Assembly: GCF_016756775.1 (NCBI RefSeq)
Contig: NZ_JAERMU010000012.1
Location: 1 to 64,000, forward strand
DNA length: 64,000 nt
Reading direction: 5' to 3'
From: Dryocola clanedunensis subsp. sulfonylureivorans
Lineage (GTDB): Bacteria; Pseudomonadota; Gammaproteobacteria; Enterobacterales; Enterobacteriaceae
Positions 53,737-64,000 of the stretch are shown here, piece after piece. Under the pieces are notes generated by a model, which had not been told where the DNA came from, made no database searches, and saw nothing but the letters and a program-made list of their open reading frames with translations. The position numbers and the translations under genes are program-made. Within the stretch, counting starts at the first letter, position 1. Every line of letters begins with the position of its first letter.

Positions 53737-54489
53737 ATGATCCCTGAAAAGCGAATTATCCGACGCATTCAGTCTGGCGGTTGTGCTATCCATTGCCAGG
53801 ATTGCAGCATCAGTCAATTATGCATCCCTTTTACGCTCAATGAGCATGAGCTGGATCAGCTTGATAATATTATTGAGCGAAAAAAACCTATCCAGAAGGG
53901 TCAGACCCTGTTTAAAGCGGGTGATGAGCTGAAATCGCTGTACGCTATCCGTTCAGGGACCATTAAAAGCTATACCATCACCGAGCAAGGTGATGAGCAG
54001 ATCACCGGCTTCCATCTGGCGGGCGATCTCGTCGGTTTTGATGCTATCGGTACAGGTCATCATCCGAGCTTTGCTCAGGCTCTCGAAACGTCTATGGTCT
54101 GCGAGATCCCGTTCGAAACGCTGGACGATCTGTCCGGGAAAATGCCCAGTCTGCGTCAGCAGATGATGCGCCTGATGAGCGGCGAGATCAAAGGCGATCA
54201 GGACATGATTCTGCTGCTTTCTAAAAAGAATGCGGAAGAACGCCTGGCCGCGTTTATCTACAATCTGTCCCGTCGTTTCGCGCAGCGCGGCTTCTCGCCT
54301 CGCGAATTCCGCCTGACGATGACCCGTGGCGACATCGGTAACTACCTGGGTCTGACGGTAGAAACCATCAGCCGTTTGCTGGGCCGCTTCCAGAAAAGCG
54401 GTATGCTCGCGGTGAAAGGTAAATATATCACTATCGAAAATACCGAGCTGCTTTCGCAGCTGGCTGGACAGTCACGCAACGTTGCCTGA
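53737..54489 (+). CDS. fnr: Anaerobic regulator FNR
   Basis: FNR switches gene expression between aerobic and anaerobic growth through an oxygen-labile [4Fe-4S] cluster. The 250-residue protein has cysteines at 16, 20, 23 and 29 plus the MVCEIPF cysteine near 122, a cyclic-nucleotide-like sensor domain, a dimer helix, and the Crp-type helix-turn-helix [22 protein letters not shown]. The start matches E. coli ([16 protein letters not shown]); the frame is open 31 codons further upstream through the FNR box. The ynfEGH operon in this window is a likely target. Confidence 0.97.
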   Translation: MIPEKRIIRRIQSGGCAIHCQDCSISQLCIPFTLNEHELDQLDNIIERKKPIQKGQTLFKAGDELKSLYAIRSGTIKSYTITEQGDEQITGFHLAGDLVGFDAIGTGHHPSFAQALETSMVCEIPFETLDDLSGKMPSLRQQMMRLMSGEIKGDQDMILLLSKKNAEERLAAFIYNLSRRFAQRGFSPREFRLTMTRGDIGNYLGLTVETISRLLGRFQKSGMLAVKGKYITIENTELLSQLAGQSRNVA

Positions 54490-54625
54490 TTGATCCTCTC
54501 CCTTGCCGGATCGCTAAAATTTTTATGTTTTTGATCCGGCAACGGCTTCCCACCTGTTTCATTCTCTCCTTATGGGTTAATCTTATCTGACAGACTGTGG
54601 TTGAACAGTTGTAAGGAGACCCTGT

Positions 54626-55576
54626 ATGGCAAAGTATCAAAACATGCTAGTCGCGATCGATCCTAACCAGGACGACCAGCCTGCCTTGCGGCGTGCGGTT
54701 TATCTGCACCAAAGGATTGGCGGCAAAATCAAAGCATTTTTGCCGATCTATGATTTTTCCTATGAAATGACCACCCTCTTATCGCCTGATGAACGCACAG
54801 CAATGCGCAAAGGCGTTATCAGCCAGCGTGCGGCCTGGATAAAAGAGCAGGCGCAGTACTATATCGAAGCCGGTGTTCCCATTGAAATCAAAGTGGTTTG
54901 GCACAACCGGCCTTTCGAAGCCATCATTCAGGAAGTCATCAGTGGCGATCACGATCTGCTGCTCAAAATGACTCATCAGCACGACAAACTCGAAGCGGTC
55001 ATTTTTACCCCAACGGACTGGCATCTGCTGCGTAAATGCCCGTGTCCGGTATGGATGGTTAACGAGAAGCCCTGGCCTGAAGGTGGGAAGGCGCTGGTCG
55101 CGGTTAATCTCGCGAGCGAAGAGCAGTATCACAACGCGCTCAACGAAAAGCTGGTCAAAGAGACGCTTCAGCTGGCAGAGGTTGCTAACCATACGGAAGT
55201 GCATCTGGTCGGTGCCTATCCGGTAACGCCAATTAATATTGCTATCGAACTGCCGGATTTTGATCCGAGCGTGTATAACGATGCTATTCGCGGCCAGCAT
55301 CTCGTTGCGATGAAAGCTATTCGCCAGCAGTTTGGCATCGACGAGAAAATGACGCACGTCGAGAAAGGCCTGCCAGAAGAGGTGATCCCGGATCTTGCGG
55401 AACATTTGCAGGCAGGGATTGTGGTACTGGGTACAGTGGGTCGCACCGGGCTTTCCGCCGCGTTCCTCGGCAACACCGCCGAACAGGTTATCGATCATCT
55501 GCGTTGCGATTTATTAGTCATCAAACCGGACTCTTACCAGACGCCGGTTGAACTGGACGATGATGAAGACGATTAA
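54626..55576 (+). CDS. uspE: Universal stress protein E
   Basis: This cytoplasmic protein of two tandem Usp domains (about 1-150 and 155-305) totals 316 residues, as in E. coli. The second domain ends with [36 protein letters not shown]; the tail is acidic (LDDDEDD). UspE is linked to motility, adhesion and DNA-damage survival. It follows fnr by 136 bp and has its own ribosome-binding site (AAGGAGA). A strong terminator follows. Confidence 0.96.
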   Translation: MAKYQNMLVAIDPNQDDQPALRRAVYLHQRIGGKIKAFLPIYDFSYEMTTLLSPDERTAMRKGVISQRAAWIKEQAQYYIEAGVPIEIKVVWHNRPFEAIIQEVISGDHDLLLKMTHQHDKLEAVIFTPTDWHLLRKCPCPVWMVNEKPWPEGGKALVAVNLASEEQYHNALNEKLVKETLQLAEVANHTEVHLVGAYPVTPINIAIELPDFDPSVYNDAIRGQHLVAMKAIRQQFGIDEKMTHVEKGLPEEVIPDLAEHLQAGIVVLGTVGRTGLSAAFLGNTAEQVIDHLRCDLLVIKPDSYQTPVELDDDEDD

Positions 55577-55590
55577 TTACTGATGCTAAT

Positions 55591-55627
55591 AAAAGGCCGC
55601 CCGTGCAGAACATGGGCGGCCTTTTTG
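55591..55627 (+). terminator. Intrinsic terminator of uspE
   Basis: AAAAGGCCGCCC pairs with GGGCGGCCTTTT around an 11-base loop, with a T-run on the plus strand and an A-run on the other side that makes it bidirectional. Confidence 0.9.
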
Positions 55628-55655
55628 TTTATATTCATACTGGCAATATACAGGC

Positions 55656-55684
55656 GAAAAAAAACCGCCCCGGAAGGCGGTTTT
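55656..55684 (-). terminator. Intrinsic terminator of pntB
   Basis: Read on the minus strand, AAAACCGCC pairs with GGCGGTTTT around six bases and runs into TTTTTTTT. It lies 18 bp past the pntB stop. Confidence 0.9.
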
Positions 55685-55701
55685 GAGAAACGTCTCGCAA
55701 A

Positions 55702-57093
<1,392 letters not shown>

Positions 57094-57100
57094 TTACCCC

Positions 57101-59178
<2,078 letters not shown>

Positions 59179-60123
59179 ATGAAGCTCAAGAACACCCTTC
59201 TGGCGTCAGCTCTTATCTCACTGACAACTCTGTCCGCTCAAGCGGCTCAGGAACTGACACCAGAGCAAGCGGCCTCTCTTAAACCTTTTGATCGCATCGT
59301 CGTGACGGGTCGTTTTAATGCGATCAACGATGCGGCCAAAGCCGTTTCTCGTCGTGCGGACGATGCAGGCGCCGCTTCTTTCTATATTCAGGATCTCAAC
59401 GACGCAGGTAACAGCGGTAACTGGCGCGTGGTGGCGGATATCTACCACACAGACGCCCCTAAAGCTGATGTAAAAGGCAACCGTGTGATTAATGGCGTTA
59501 TGGAGCTGCCAAAAGATCAGGCTTACCTGCTGGAGCCATTTGATACCGTGACTATCCAGGGCTTTTATCGTAGCCAGCCGGAAGTTAACGACGTAATAAG
59601 TAAAGCAGCTAAAGAAAAAGGTGCGGCATCTTTCTTTATCGTGCGTCAGGTTGATGCAAACCAGGGTGGCAACCAGCGCATCACTGCTTTTATTTATAAA
59701 TCCGATGCGCCAAAACGCGTTGTGCAAAGTCCCGATGCTATCCCTGCTGATTCAGAAGCGGGCAAAGCGGCACTGGCTGCTGGTGGCGTTGCGGCGACGA
59801 AAGTTGAAATTCCGGGCGTGGCATCCTCCTCTGCGCCAAGCAGTGATGTTGGCCGCTTCTTCGAAACCCAGTCTTCTAAAGGGGGTCGTTACACGGTAAC
59901 GCTTCCGGACGGCACGAAAGTTGAAGAAGTGAATAAAGTGACGGCAGCACAGATGGTGCCATTCGACAGCGTTCAGTTTACCGGCCACTTTAATGGTATG
60001 ACCGACGTCTCCTACCAGGTGGCGAAGCGCGCGGCGAAGAAAGGGGCTAAGTACTACCACGTTACCCGCCAGTGGCAAGAGCGCGGCGGTAACATGACCA
60101 TCAGCGCCGACCTCTACAAATAA
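59179..60123 (+). CDS. ydgH: Periplasmic DUF1471 protein YdgH
   Basis: A 314-residue secreted protein, the E. coli length, with a signal peptide of about 21 residues (LSAQA). The mature part carries three DUF1471 (YhcN/BhsA-like) repeats, each ending in a similar strand: GNWRVVADIYH, GNQRITAFIYK and GNMTISADLYK. The repeats begin with KPFDRIVVTGRFN, EPFDTVTIQGFYR and VPFDSVQFTGHFN. Function is unclear; relatives are stress-induced envelope proteins. The start is the ATG after GCGAAGG. Confidence 0.94.
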   Translation: MKLKNTLLASALISLTTLSAQAAQELTPEQAASLKPFDRIVVTGRFNAINDAAKAVSRRADDAGAASFYIQDLNDAGNSGNWRVVADIYHTDAPKADVKGNRVINGVMELPKDQAYLLEPFDTVTIQGFYRSQPEVNDVISKAAKEKGAASFFIVRQVDANQGGNQRITAFIYKSDAPKRVVQSPDAIPADSEAGKAALAAGGVAATKVEIPGVASSSAPSSDVGRFFETQSSKGGRYTVTLPDGTKVEEVNKVTAAQMVPFDSVQFTGHFNGMTDVSYQVAKRAAKKGAKYYHVTRQWQERGGNMTISADLYK

Positions 60124-60299
60124 GTTCATTTTCCTTACGGGGCAGCCACGGCTGCCCTTAGATTGCTGACAAAGAAGGAAACAGCGTGGTTTTTCCTTCT
60201 TTGTGGTAAACAGGCGAAAATCAATGAATTGATTTTCCTTGTTATTTATTCGGTGAGATCTTTGCGAAACGCATTCGCTTTAGGTTTGTCATCAGTCTG

Positions 60300-60323
60300 G
60301 GGGCAGCCACGGCTGCCCTTTTT
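60300..60323 (+). terminator. Likely intrinsic terminator upstream of ydgI
   Basis: GGGGCAG and CTGCCC arms around CCACGG are followed by TTTTTATG. It is the distal of two identical elements and the only one with a T-run. Confidence 0.65.
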
Positions 60324-60423
60324 ATGCCTTCATTCCACCTGATTAGTCCAATTTATGGCACATGTCATTGCAAGGCGTGTTCACACTCCGTAAAATCCCG
60401 CGCCTTAGTGTGATCCACCATAT

Positions 60424-60441
60424 TTATGCTCTAAAGCATAA
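60424..60441. promoter_or_regulatory. 18-bp palindrome upstream of ydgI
   Basis: TTATGCT-CTAA-AGCATAA has 7-bp arms with a 4-base AT-rich centre, the size and layout of an ArgR box but not its half-site. It lies 40 bp before the ydgI ATG, so it may be an operator for the antiporter gene. Confidence 0.35.
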
Positions 60442-60480
60442 TAATTATTCTGGATCCCTTCTTACTGATACTGGACACTG

Positions 60481-61863
60481 ATGGAAAAGAAACTTGGCCT
60501 TGCGGCATTAACAGCACTGGTTCTTAGCTCTATGCTCGGCGCAGGGGTGTTTAGCCTGCCGCAGAATATGGCGGCCGTTGCGAGTCCTGCGGCGTTACTG
60601 ATCGGCTGGGCAATTACCGGCGCAGGCATTCTCCTGCTGGCCCTGGCAATGCTCGTTCTCACCCGCCTGCGTCCCGACCTTGATGGAGGCATTTTCACCT
60701 ATGCCCGTGAAGGTTTTGGTGAGCTAATCGGTTTCTGTTCCGCGTGGGGCTACTGGCTTTGCGCCGTCATCGCCAACGTCTCTTATCTGGTGATTGTCTT
60801 TTCCGCTTTAAGCTTCTTCACCGATACGCCAGAGCTGCGTCTGTTTGGCGATGGCAACACCTGGCAGGCGATAGTCGGCGCGTCGGTACTGCTATGGATG
60901 GTGCACTGGCTGGTGCTCCGTGGCGTCCAGACGGCGGCAAGCATCAATCTGGCTGCGACGCTCGCCAAGCTCCTGCCGCTCGGGATGTTTATCATCCTGG
61001 CGGCGATGACCTTTCAGCTTCGCACCTTTAGCCTCGACTTTAGCGGCCTGGAATTAGGTATTCCCGTGTGGGAACAGGTGAAGAACACCATGCTCATTAC
61101 GCTATGGGTATTCATCGGCGTTGAAGGCGCTGTTGTGGTTTCGGCCCGCGCCCGCAATAAAAAAGACGTTGGTCGTGCGACGCTGCTTGCGGTCATTGCG
61201 GCACTTGGCGTCTACCTATTGGTGACTTTGTTGTCTCTTGGCGTTGTAGCGCGTCCGGAGCTGGCGACAATGCGTAACCCCTCTATGGCCGGTATTATGG
61301 TGGATATGCTGGGACCGTGGGGTGAAGTGATTATCGCTGCAGGCCTGATTGTTTCCGTCTGCGGTGCCTACCTGAGCTGGACTATCATGGCGGCAGAAGT
61401 GCCTTTGCTGGCGGCGACGCACCGAGCCTTCCCAAAGATCTTTGCTCGCCAGAACAAAAATAATGCCCCTTCTTCATCACTTTGGTTAACCAACATCAGC
61501 GTGCAGGTTTGTCTGGTTCTGATTTGGCTGACCGGTTCGGATTACAACACGCTGCTGACGATTGCCTCCGAGATGATCCTCGTCCCCTATTTCCTGGTGG
61601 GGGCTTTCTTGCTGAAAGTGGCTGCCCGTCCGCTGCACAAGGCCATTGGGCTGGGTGCCTGCATTTATGGCTTATGGCTTCTGTATGCTTCCGGCCCCAT
61701 GCATCTGCTGCTTTCAGTGGTATTGTACGCGCCTGGATTACTTGTCTTTATCTATGCCCGCCGCACCCATGCGCATGAAGGTATCCTGAAGGTTCAGGAA
61801 AAAACGATCATCGGCATGATTCTGGTCGCCGCAGTCCCGGCAACATGGATGTTGATGAGGTAA
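60481..61863 (+). CDS. ydgI: APC-family arginine:ornithine antiporter-like YdgI
   Basis: The 460-residue inner-membrane protein, E. coli length, has twelve to thirteen segments. Family features are SSMLGAGVFSLPQNMAA (substrate-binding first segment), FCSAWGYWLCAVIANVSY and FIGVEGAVVVSARARNKKDVG. It belongs to the basic amino-acid/polyamine antiporter group that includes ArcD; whether it exchanges arginine for ornithine in vivo is untested as far as I know. folM follows after 30 bp, so the two may be co-transcribed. Confidence 0.93.
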   Translation: MEKKLGLAALTALVLSSMLGAGVFSLPQNMAAVASPAALLIGWAITGAGILLLALAMLVLTRLRPDLDGGIFTYAREGFGELIGFCSAWGYWLCAVIANVSYLVIVFSALSFFTDTPELRLFGDGNTWQAIVGASVLLWMVHWLVLRGVQTAASINLAATLAKLLPLGMFIILAAMTFQLRTFSLDFSGLELGIPVWEQVKNTMLITLWVFIGVEGAVVVSARARNKKDVGRATLLAVIAALGVYLLVTLLSLGVVARPELATMRNPSMAGIMVDMLGPWGEVIIAAGLIVSVCGAYLSWTIMAAEVPLLAATHRAFPKIFARQNKNNAPSSSLWLTNISVQVCLVLIWLTGSDYNTLLTIASEMILVPYFLVGAFLLKVAARPLHKAIGLGACIYGLWLLYASGPMHLLLSVVLYAPGLLVFIYARRTHAHEGILKVQEKTIIGMILVAAVPATWMLMR

Positions 61864-61893
61864 CGACGGTTTGCCCGCGATGAGGAGCCAGTA

Positions 61894-62619
61894 ATGACGA
61901 CAGAGCTAACCCCCAGGCCAATTTTGATAACAGGGGCAGGCCGCCGCATTGGGCTTGCCCTTGCGAAAGAGTTTCTGGCTTGTCATCAGCCGGTGATAGT
62001 CAGCTTTCGGACTCGTTACTCGGCCATTGACGAGCTGGAACAGGCCGGTGCGCTGTGTCTTTTCGCGGATTTTTCCACAGATGCGGGTATTCATACTTTC
62101 GCAGCCGCAGTTATGGAAAGATGTAGCGGCCTGCGTGCCATCATCCATAATGCCAGCGCCTGGCAAGCGGAATCAAAAGACAGACCGCTGAGTGAAACCC
62201 TTGCCGCCATGCTGCAAATTCACGTCAACGCGCCCTATCTGCTTAATCACCTGCTGGAACCGTTGCTTCGTGGTCATGGCCAGGCCAGCACCGATATCAT
62301 TCATTTCACCGATTATGTTGTAGAACGAGGCAGCGATAAGCATATTGCCTACGCCGCCAGCAAAGCGGCATTAGATAATCTGACCCGTTCGTTTGCCCGC
62401 AAGCTGGCACCGGAGGTTAAAGTTAACGCTATCGCCCCGGCCATGATCATGTTCAACGACCACGATAGTGCGCAGTACCGTCAGGAAGCGCTGAACAAAT
62501 CACTGATGAAAATTGCCCCCGGTGAAGCGGAGATTGTGGCGCTGGTAAAATATCTGCTGGCGAGTCGCTATGTTACGGGAAGAACCCACGCCGTGGACGG
62601 CGGCCGCCCCCTGCGATAA
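61894..62619 (+). CDS. folM: Dihydromonapterin reductase FolM
   Basis: FolM reduces dihydromonapterin to tetrahydromonapterin, and dihydrofolate weakly, with NADPH. The 241-residue short-chain dehydrogenase has the pteridine-reductase-type motif TGAGRRIG at 13-20 (arginines suit NADPH) and YAASK as the catalytic Tyr-Lys pair. GATGAGGAG precedes the ATG. In E. coli ydgC lies between folM and rstA; here folM is followed directly by rstA. Confidence 0.93.
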   Translation: MTTELTPRPILITGAGRRIGLALAKEFLACHQPVIVSFRTRYSAIDELEQAGALCLFADFSTDAGIHTFAAAVMERCSGLRAIIHNASAWQAESKDRPLSETLAAMLQIHVNAPYLLNHLLEPLLRGHGQASTDIIHFTDYVVERGSDKHIAYAASKAALDNLTRSFARKLAPEVKVNAIAPAMIMFNDHDSAQYRQEALNKSLMKIAPGEAEIVALVKYLLASRYVTGRTHAVDGGRPLR

Positions 62620-62622
62620 ATT

Positions 62623-62639
62623 TGTTTACCTACCGTTGA
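62623..62639 (+). promoter_or_regulatory. PhoP box upstream of rstA
   Basis: TGTTTA-CCTAC-CGTTGA fits the PhoP direct repeat (T/GGTTTA, five bases, T/GGTTTA) with the second half 4 of 6. A CATAAT -10-like hexamer follows at 62643-62648. E. coli rstA is a known PhoP target with a similar imperfect box. It lies right after the folM stop, 56 bp before the rstA ATG. Confidence 0.5.
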
Positions 62640-62694
62640 TAGCATAATAGATTCGCTCAGTGTATTTTCCTCTTTTCTTCTAATGTGCCGGGTT

Positions 62695-63423
62695 ATGAAC
62701 AAAATCGTATATGTGGAAGACGATCCCGAGGTCGGCTCGCTGATTGCCGCTTACCTGGGAAAACACGACATTGATGTCATCGTCGAAAGCCGTGGCGACC
62801 GCGCGGAAGAAGTGATTAAGCAGCAGCAGCCAGACCTGGTGCTGTTAGACGTGATGCTTCCCGGCAAAGATGGTATGACCCTGTGTCGCGATCTTCGCCC
62901 GCAGTGGGACGGCCCAATTGTGCTGCTGACCTCGCTGGACAGCGATATGAATCATATTCTGTCGCTGGAGATGGGCGCTAACGATTACATTCTCAAAACC
63001 ACTCCCCCCGCCGTGTTGCTGGCACGGTTGCGGCTGCATCTTCGGCAGAGAATTTCCGCCCAACATACCGCTGAAACCACTCCAACGACACTGAAGCCAC
63101 ATAAAGCGACGCGCTTCGGCACGCTGTGCATTGACCCCCTTAATCGTCAGGTCACGCTGGGTGAAGAGAATATCGCGCTGTCGACGGCGGATTTCGATTT
63201 GCTGTGGGAGCTGGCGACACATGCAGGGCAGATTATGGATCGGGATGCTTTGCTCAAAAATCTGCGCGGGGTAAGTTATGACGGCATGGACCGGAGCGTG
63301 GATGTTGCTATATCGCGCCTGCGCAAGAAACTTTACGACAGCGCAACTGAGCCGTTCCGTATAAAGACAGTGCGTAATAAAGGCTATCTTTTCGCGCCGC
63401 ACGCCTGGGAAAGCGAAGCCTGA
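62695..63423 (+). CDS. rstA: Response regulator RstA
   Basis: This OmpR-family response regulator has 242 residues: receiver domain with phospho-acceptor Asp52 (DLVLLDVMLPGKDG), acidic pocket VEDD, and a C-terminal winged helix (GVSYDGMDRSVDVAISRLRKKL, IKTVRNKGYLFAPHAWE). Regulated genes in E. coli include acid-resistance and biofilm genes. The start is the ATG giving MNKIVYVEDD. The partner kinase gene rstB does not follow here; a convergent zinT begins 27 bp later, so RstA is either orphaned or its kinase lies beyond the window. Confidence 0.93.
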   Translation: MNKIVYVEDDPEVGSLIAAYLGKHDIDVIVESRGDRAEEVIKQQQPDLVLLDVMLPGKDGMTLCRDLRPQWDGPIVLLTSLDSDMNHILSLEMGANDYILKTTPPAVLLARLRLHLRQRISAQHTAETTPTTLKPHKATRFGTLCIDPLNRQVTLGEENIALSTADFDLLWELATHAGQIMDRDALLKNLRGVSYDGMDRSVDVAISRLRKKLYDSATEPFRIKTVRNKGYLFAPHAWESEA

Positions 63424-63424
63424 A

Positions 63425-63452
63425 AAGGCTCTCAGGCTCGCTCCTGGGCCTT
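63425..63452. terminator. Hairpin between convergent rstA and zinT
   Basis: AAGGC and CAGG on the left pair imperfectly with CCTG and GCCTT on the right (63425-63452). It is a possible shared terminator, without a T-run. Confidence 0.35.
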
Positions 63453-64000
63453 AGTGGTGCAGCATTTCGTCCACCACCTGCGCCTTCGTCATGTTGTAAG
63501 GGTAAAACGTTGGCCAGTTATCCATCTCTTTTAGCAGCGCTTCCTGCGACGTATTGCCCATAAATATATGGAAATGCAGGGATTTGCGCGGGCTGATAAT
63601 GTGGTCGCTAAACTGCACATATTTAGGTGCCTTTGAACGGGCATCTTTGCATTCAAACAGATAGCGAACACCCTTCTTTCCCGATGCATAGTTCAGAATT
63701 TTGTAACCGGCGTAGGAGTACTCACAGGCGCTGACGTTTTTACCGACGTGAAATTCCATCACGTTGTTCTCGATGCCGATAGTATCAATGTCGGTGGCAT
63801 AACCTGCCTTGTAGTACGCCTCCAGATCGCTAATCGACTTTCCGGTTTGCTTCGCCTTTTTCTCAAGAACGGGCGTGAGATCGCCATTCTGCATATAAGG
63901 ATTTAGCGACTGCCAGATACCTTCCCAGTCGCTCAGCGCGCGATCTTTCACATTGGCATTAGCAAACACACCCTCGCTCGCTTTTTGTTCAACCTCGCTT
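63451..64000 (-). CDS. zinT: Zinc/cadmium-binding periplasmic protein ZinT, 5' end outside the window
   Basis: At least 182 C-terminal residues of the ZinT lipocalin-like domain are present: [56 protein letters not shown] and the WPTFYPY...EMLHH end. The frame stays open to the right edge ([16 protein letters not shown]), so the signal peptide and His-rich N-terminus lie beyond 64000. ZinT helps ZnuA recover zinc in the periplasm and is usually Zur-controlled. It is convergent with rstA in the place where rstB sits in E. coli. Confidence 0.92.
   Translation of the reverse strand, partial: SEVEQKASEGVFANANVKDRALSDWEGIWQSLNPYMQNGDLTPVLEKKAKQTGKSISDLEAYYKAGYATDIDTIGIENNVMEFHVGKNVSACEYSYAGYKILNYASGKKGVRYLFECKDARSKAPKYVQFSDHIISPRKSLHFHIFMGNTSQEALLKEMDNWPTFYPYNMTKAQVVDEMLHH

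Larger units (their letters stand above)
60124..60480. other. Gap between ydgH and ydgI with four hairpins
   Basis: Two copies of a 21-base element (core GGCAGCCACGGCTGCC) lie at 60139-60159 and 60300-60320; the second runs into TTTATG and can terminate transcription. Between them lie a 12-bp perfect hairpin (60169-60180 with 60193-60204) and a 9-bp perfect hairpin with a TGAA loop (60216-60224 with 60229-60237). A small RNA or a stacked transcription-termination/RNA-stability region are the main options. The ydgI promoter must lie in the last 150 bp. Confidence 0.55.

Overview
The window looks like chromosome from a member of the Enterobacteriaceae, probably Enterobacter or a close relative. 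Many proteins are near-identical in length and sequence to E. coli K-12 proteins as I remember them (YdfG, RspR, RspA, RspB, YnfA, YnfB, SpeG, AldA, YnfC/D/E/G/H, DmsD, Ogt, FNR, UspE, PntA/B, YdgH, YdgI, FolM, RstA, ZinT). They are interleaved with blocks that K-12 lacks: xdhABC-guaD, a Gfo/Idh/MocA sugar cluster, srfABC, an OsmU-type ABC importer and a pca cluster. Coding density is high and REP-type palindromes dot the gaps. I saw no rRNA, tRNA, CRISPR array, transposase, integrase or phage structural gene.

Layout. (1) 1-6.1 kb, minus strand: guanine deaminase and a two-subunit xanthine dehydrogenase with its cofactor-insertion factor (guaD-xdhA-xdhB-xdhC, with overlapping ends) turn guanine and xanthine into urate. 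A further minus-strand gene starts at the left edge behind a strongly folded leader. (2) 6.3-14.7 kb: ydfG, the GntR regulator rspR, then a minus-strand sugar-acid cluster (rspA mannonate dehydratase, MHS transporter, rspB dehydrogenase, MFS transporter, mannonate/fructuronate-type oxidoreductase). (3) 14.8-19.4 kb: ynfA, ynfB, speG, aldA, a LysE-type exporter and an alpha/beta hydrolase. (4) 19.5-25.2 kb: two Gfo/Idh/MocA oxidoreductases, a TIM-barrel isomerase and an NHS-type transporter, divergent from a LacI regulator with a clear operator pair between them. (5) 25.3-29.1 kb: an AT-rich accessory stretch with a DUF302 gene, an unknown gene, a SYLF lipoprotein, a reading frame broken by one stop, and a class I glutamine amidotransferase.

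(6) 29.3-35.8 kb: the tightly coupled srfABC operon. It encodes a membrane-anchored proline-rich protein, an actin/Hsp70-fold ATPase-like protein and a large protein with a degenerate P-loop. (7) 35.9-41.8 kb: ynfC, ynfD and the DMSO/selenate reductase operon ynfEGH-dmsD. (8) 42.7-46.1 kb: the osmYXWV osmoprotectant importer. (9) 46.2-52.2 kb: the beta-ketoadipate cluster pcaIJFBDC, divergent from its IclR regulator pcaR, with PcaR-type operators between. (10) 52.2-64 kb: smrA, ogt, fnr, uspE, pntAB, ydgH, ydgI, folM, rstA and the 3' part of zinT.

The most interesting items are the srfABC operon, the riboswitch-like leader at the left edge, the LacI-controlled sugar-oxidation cluster, the AT-rich island, the four-hairpin array between ydgH and ydgI, and an rstA gene with neither ydgC before it nor rstB directly after it.
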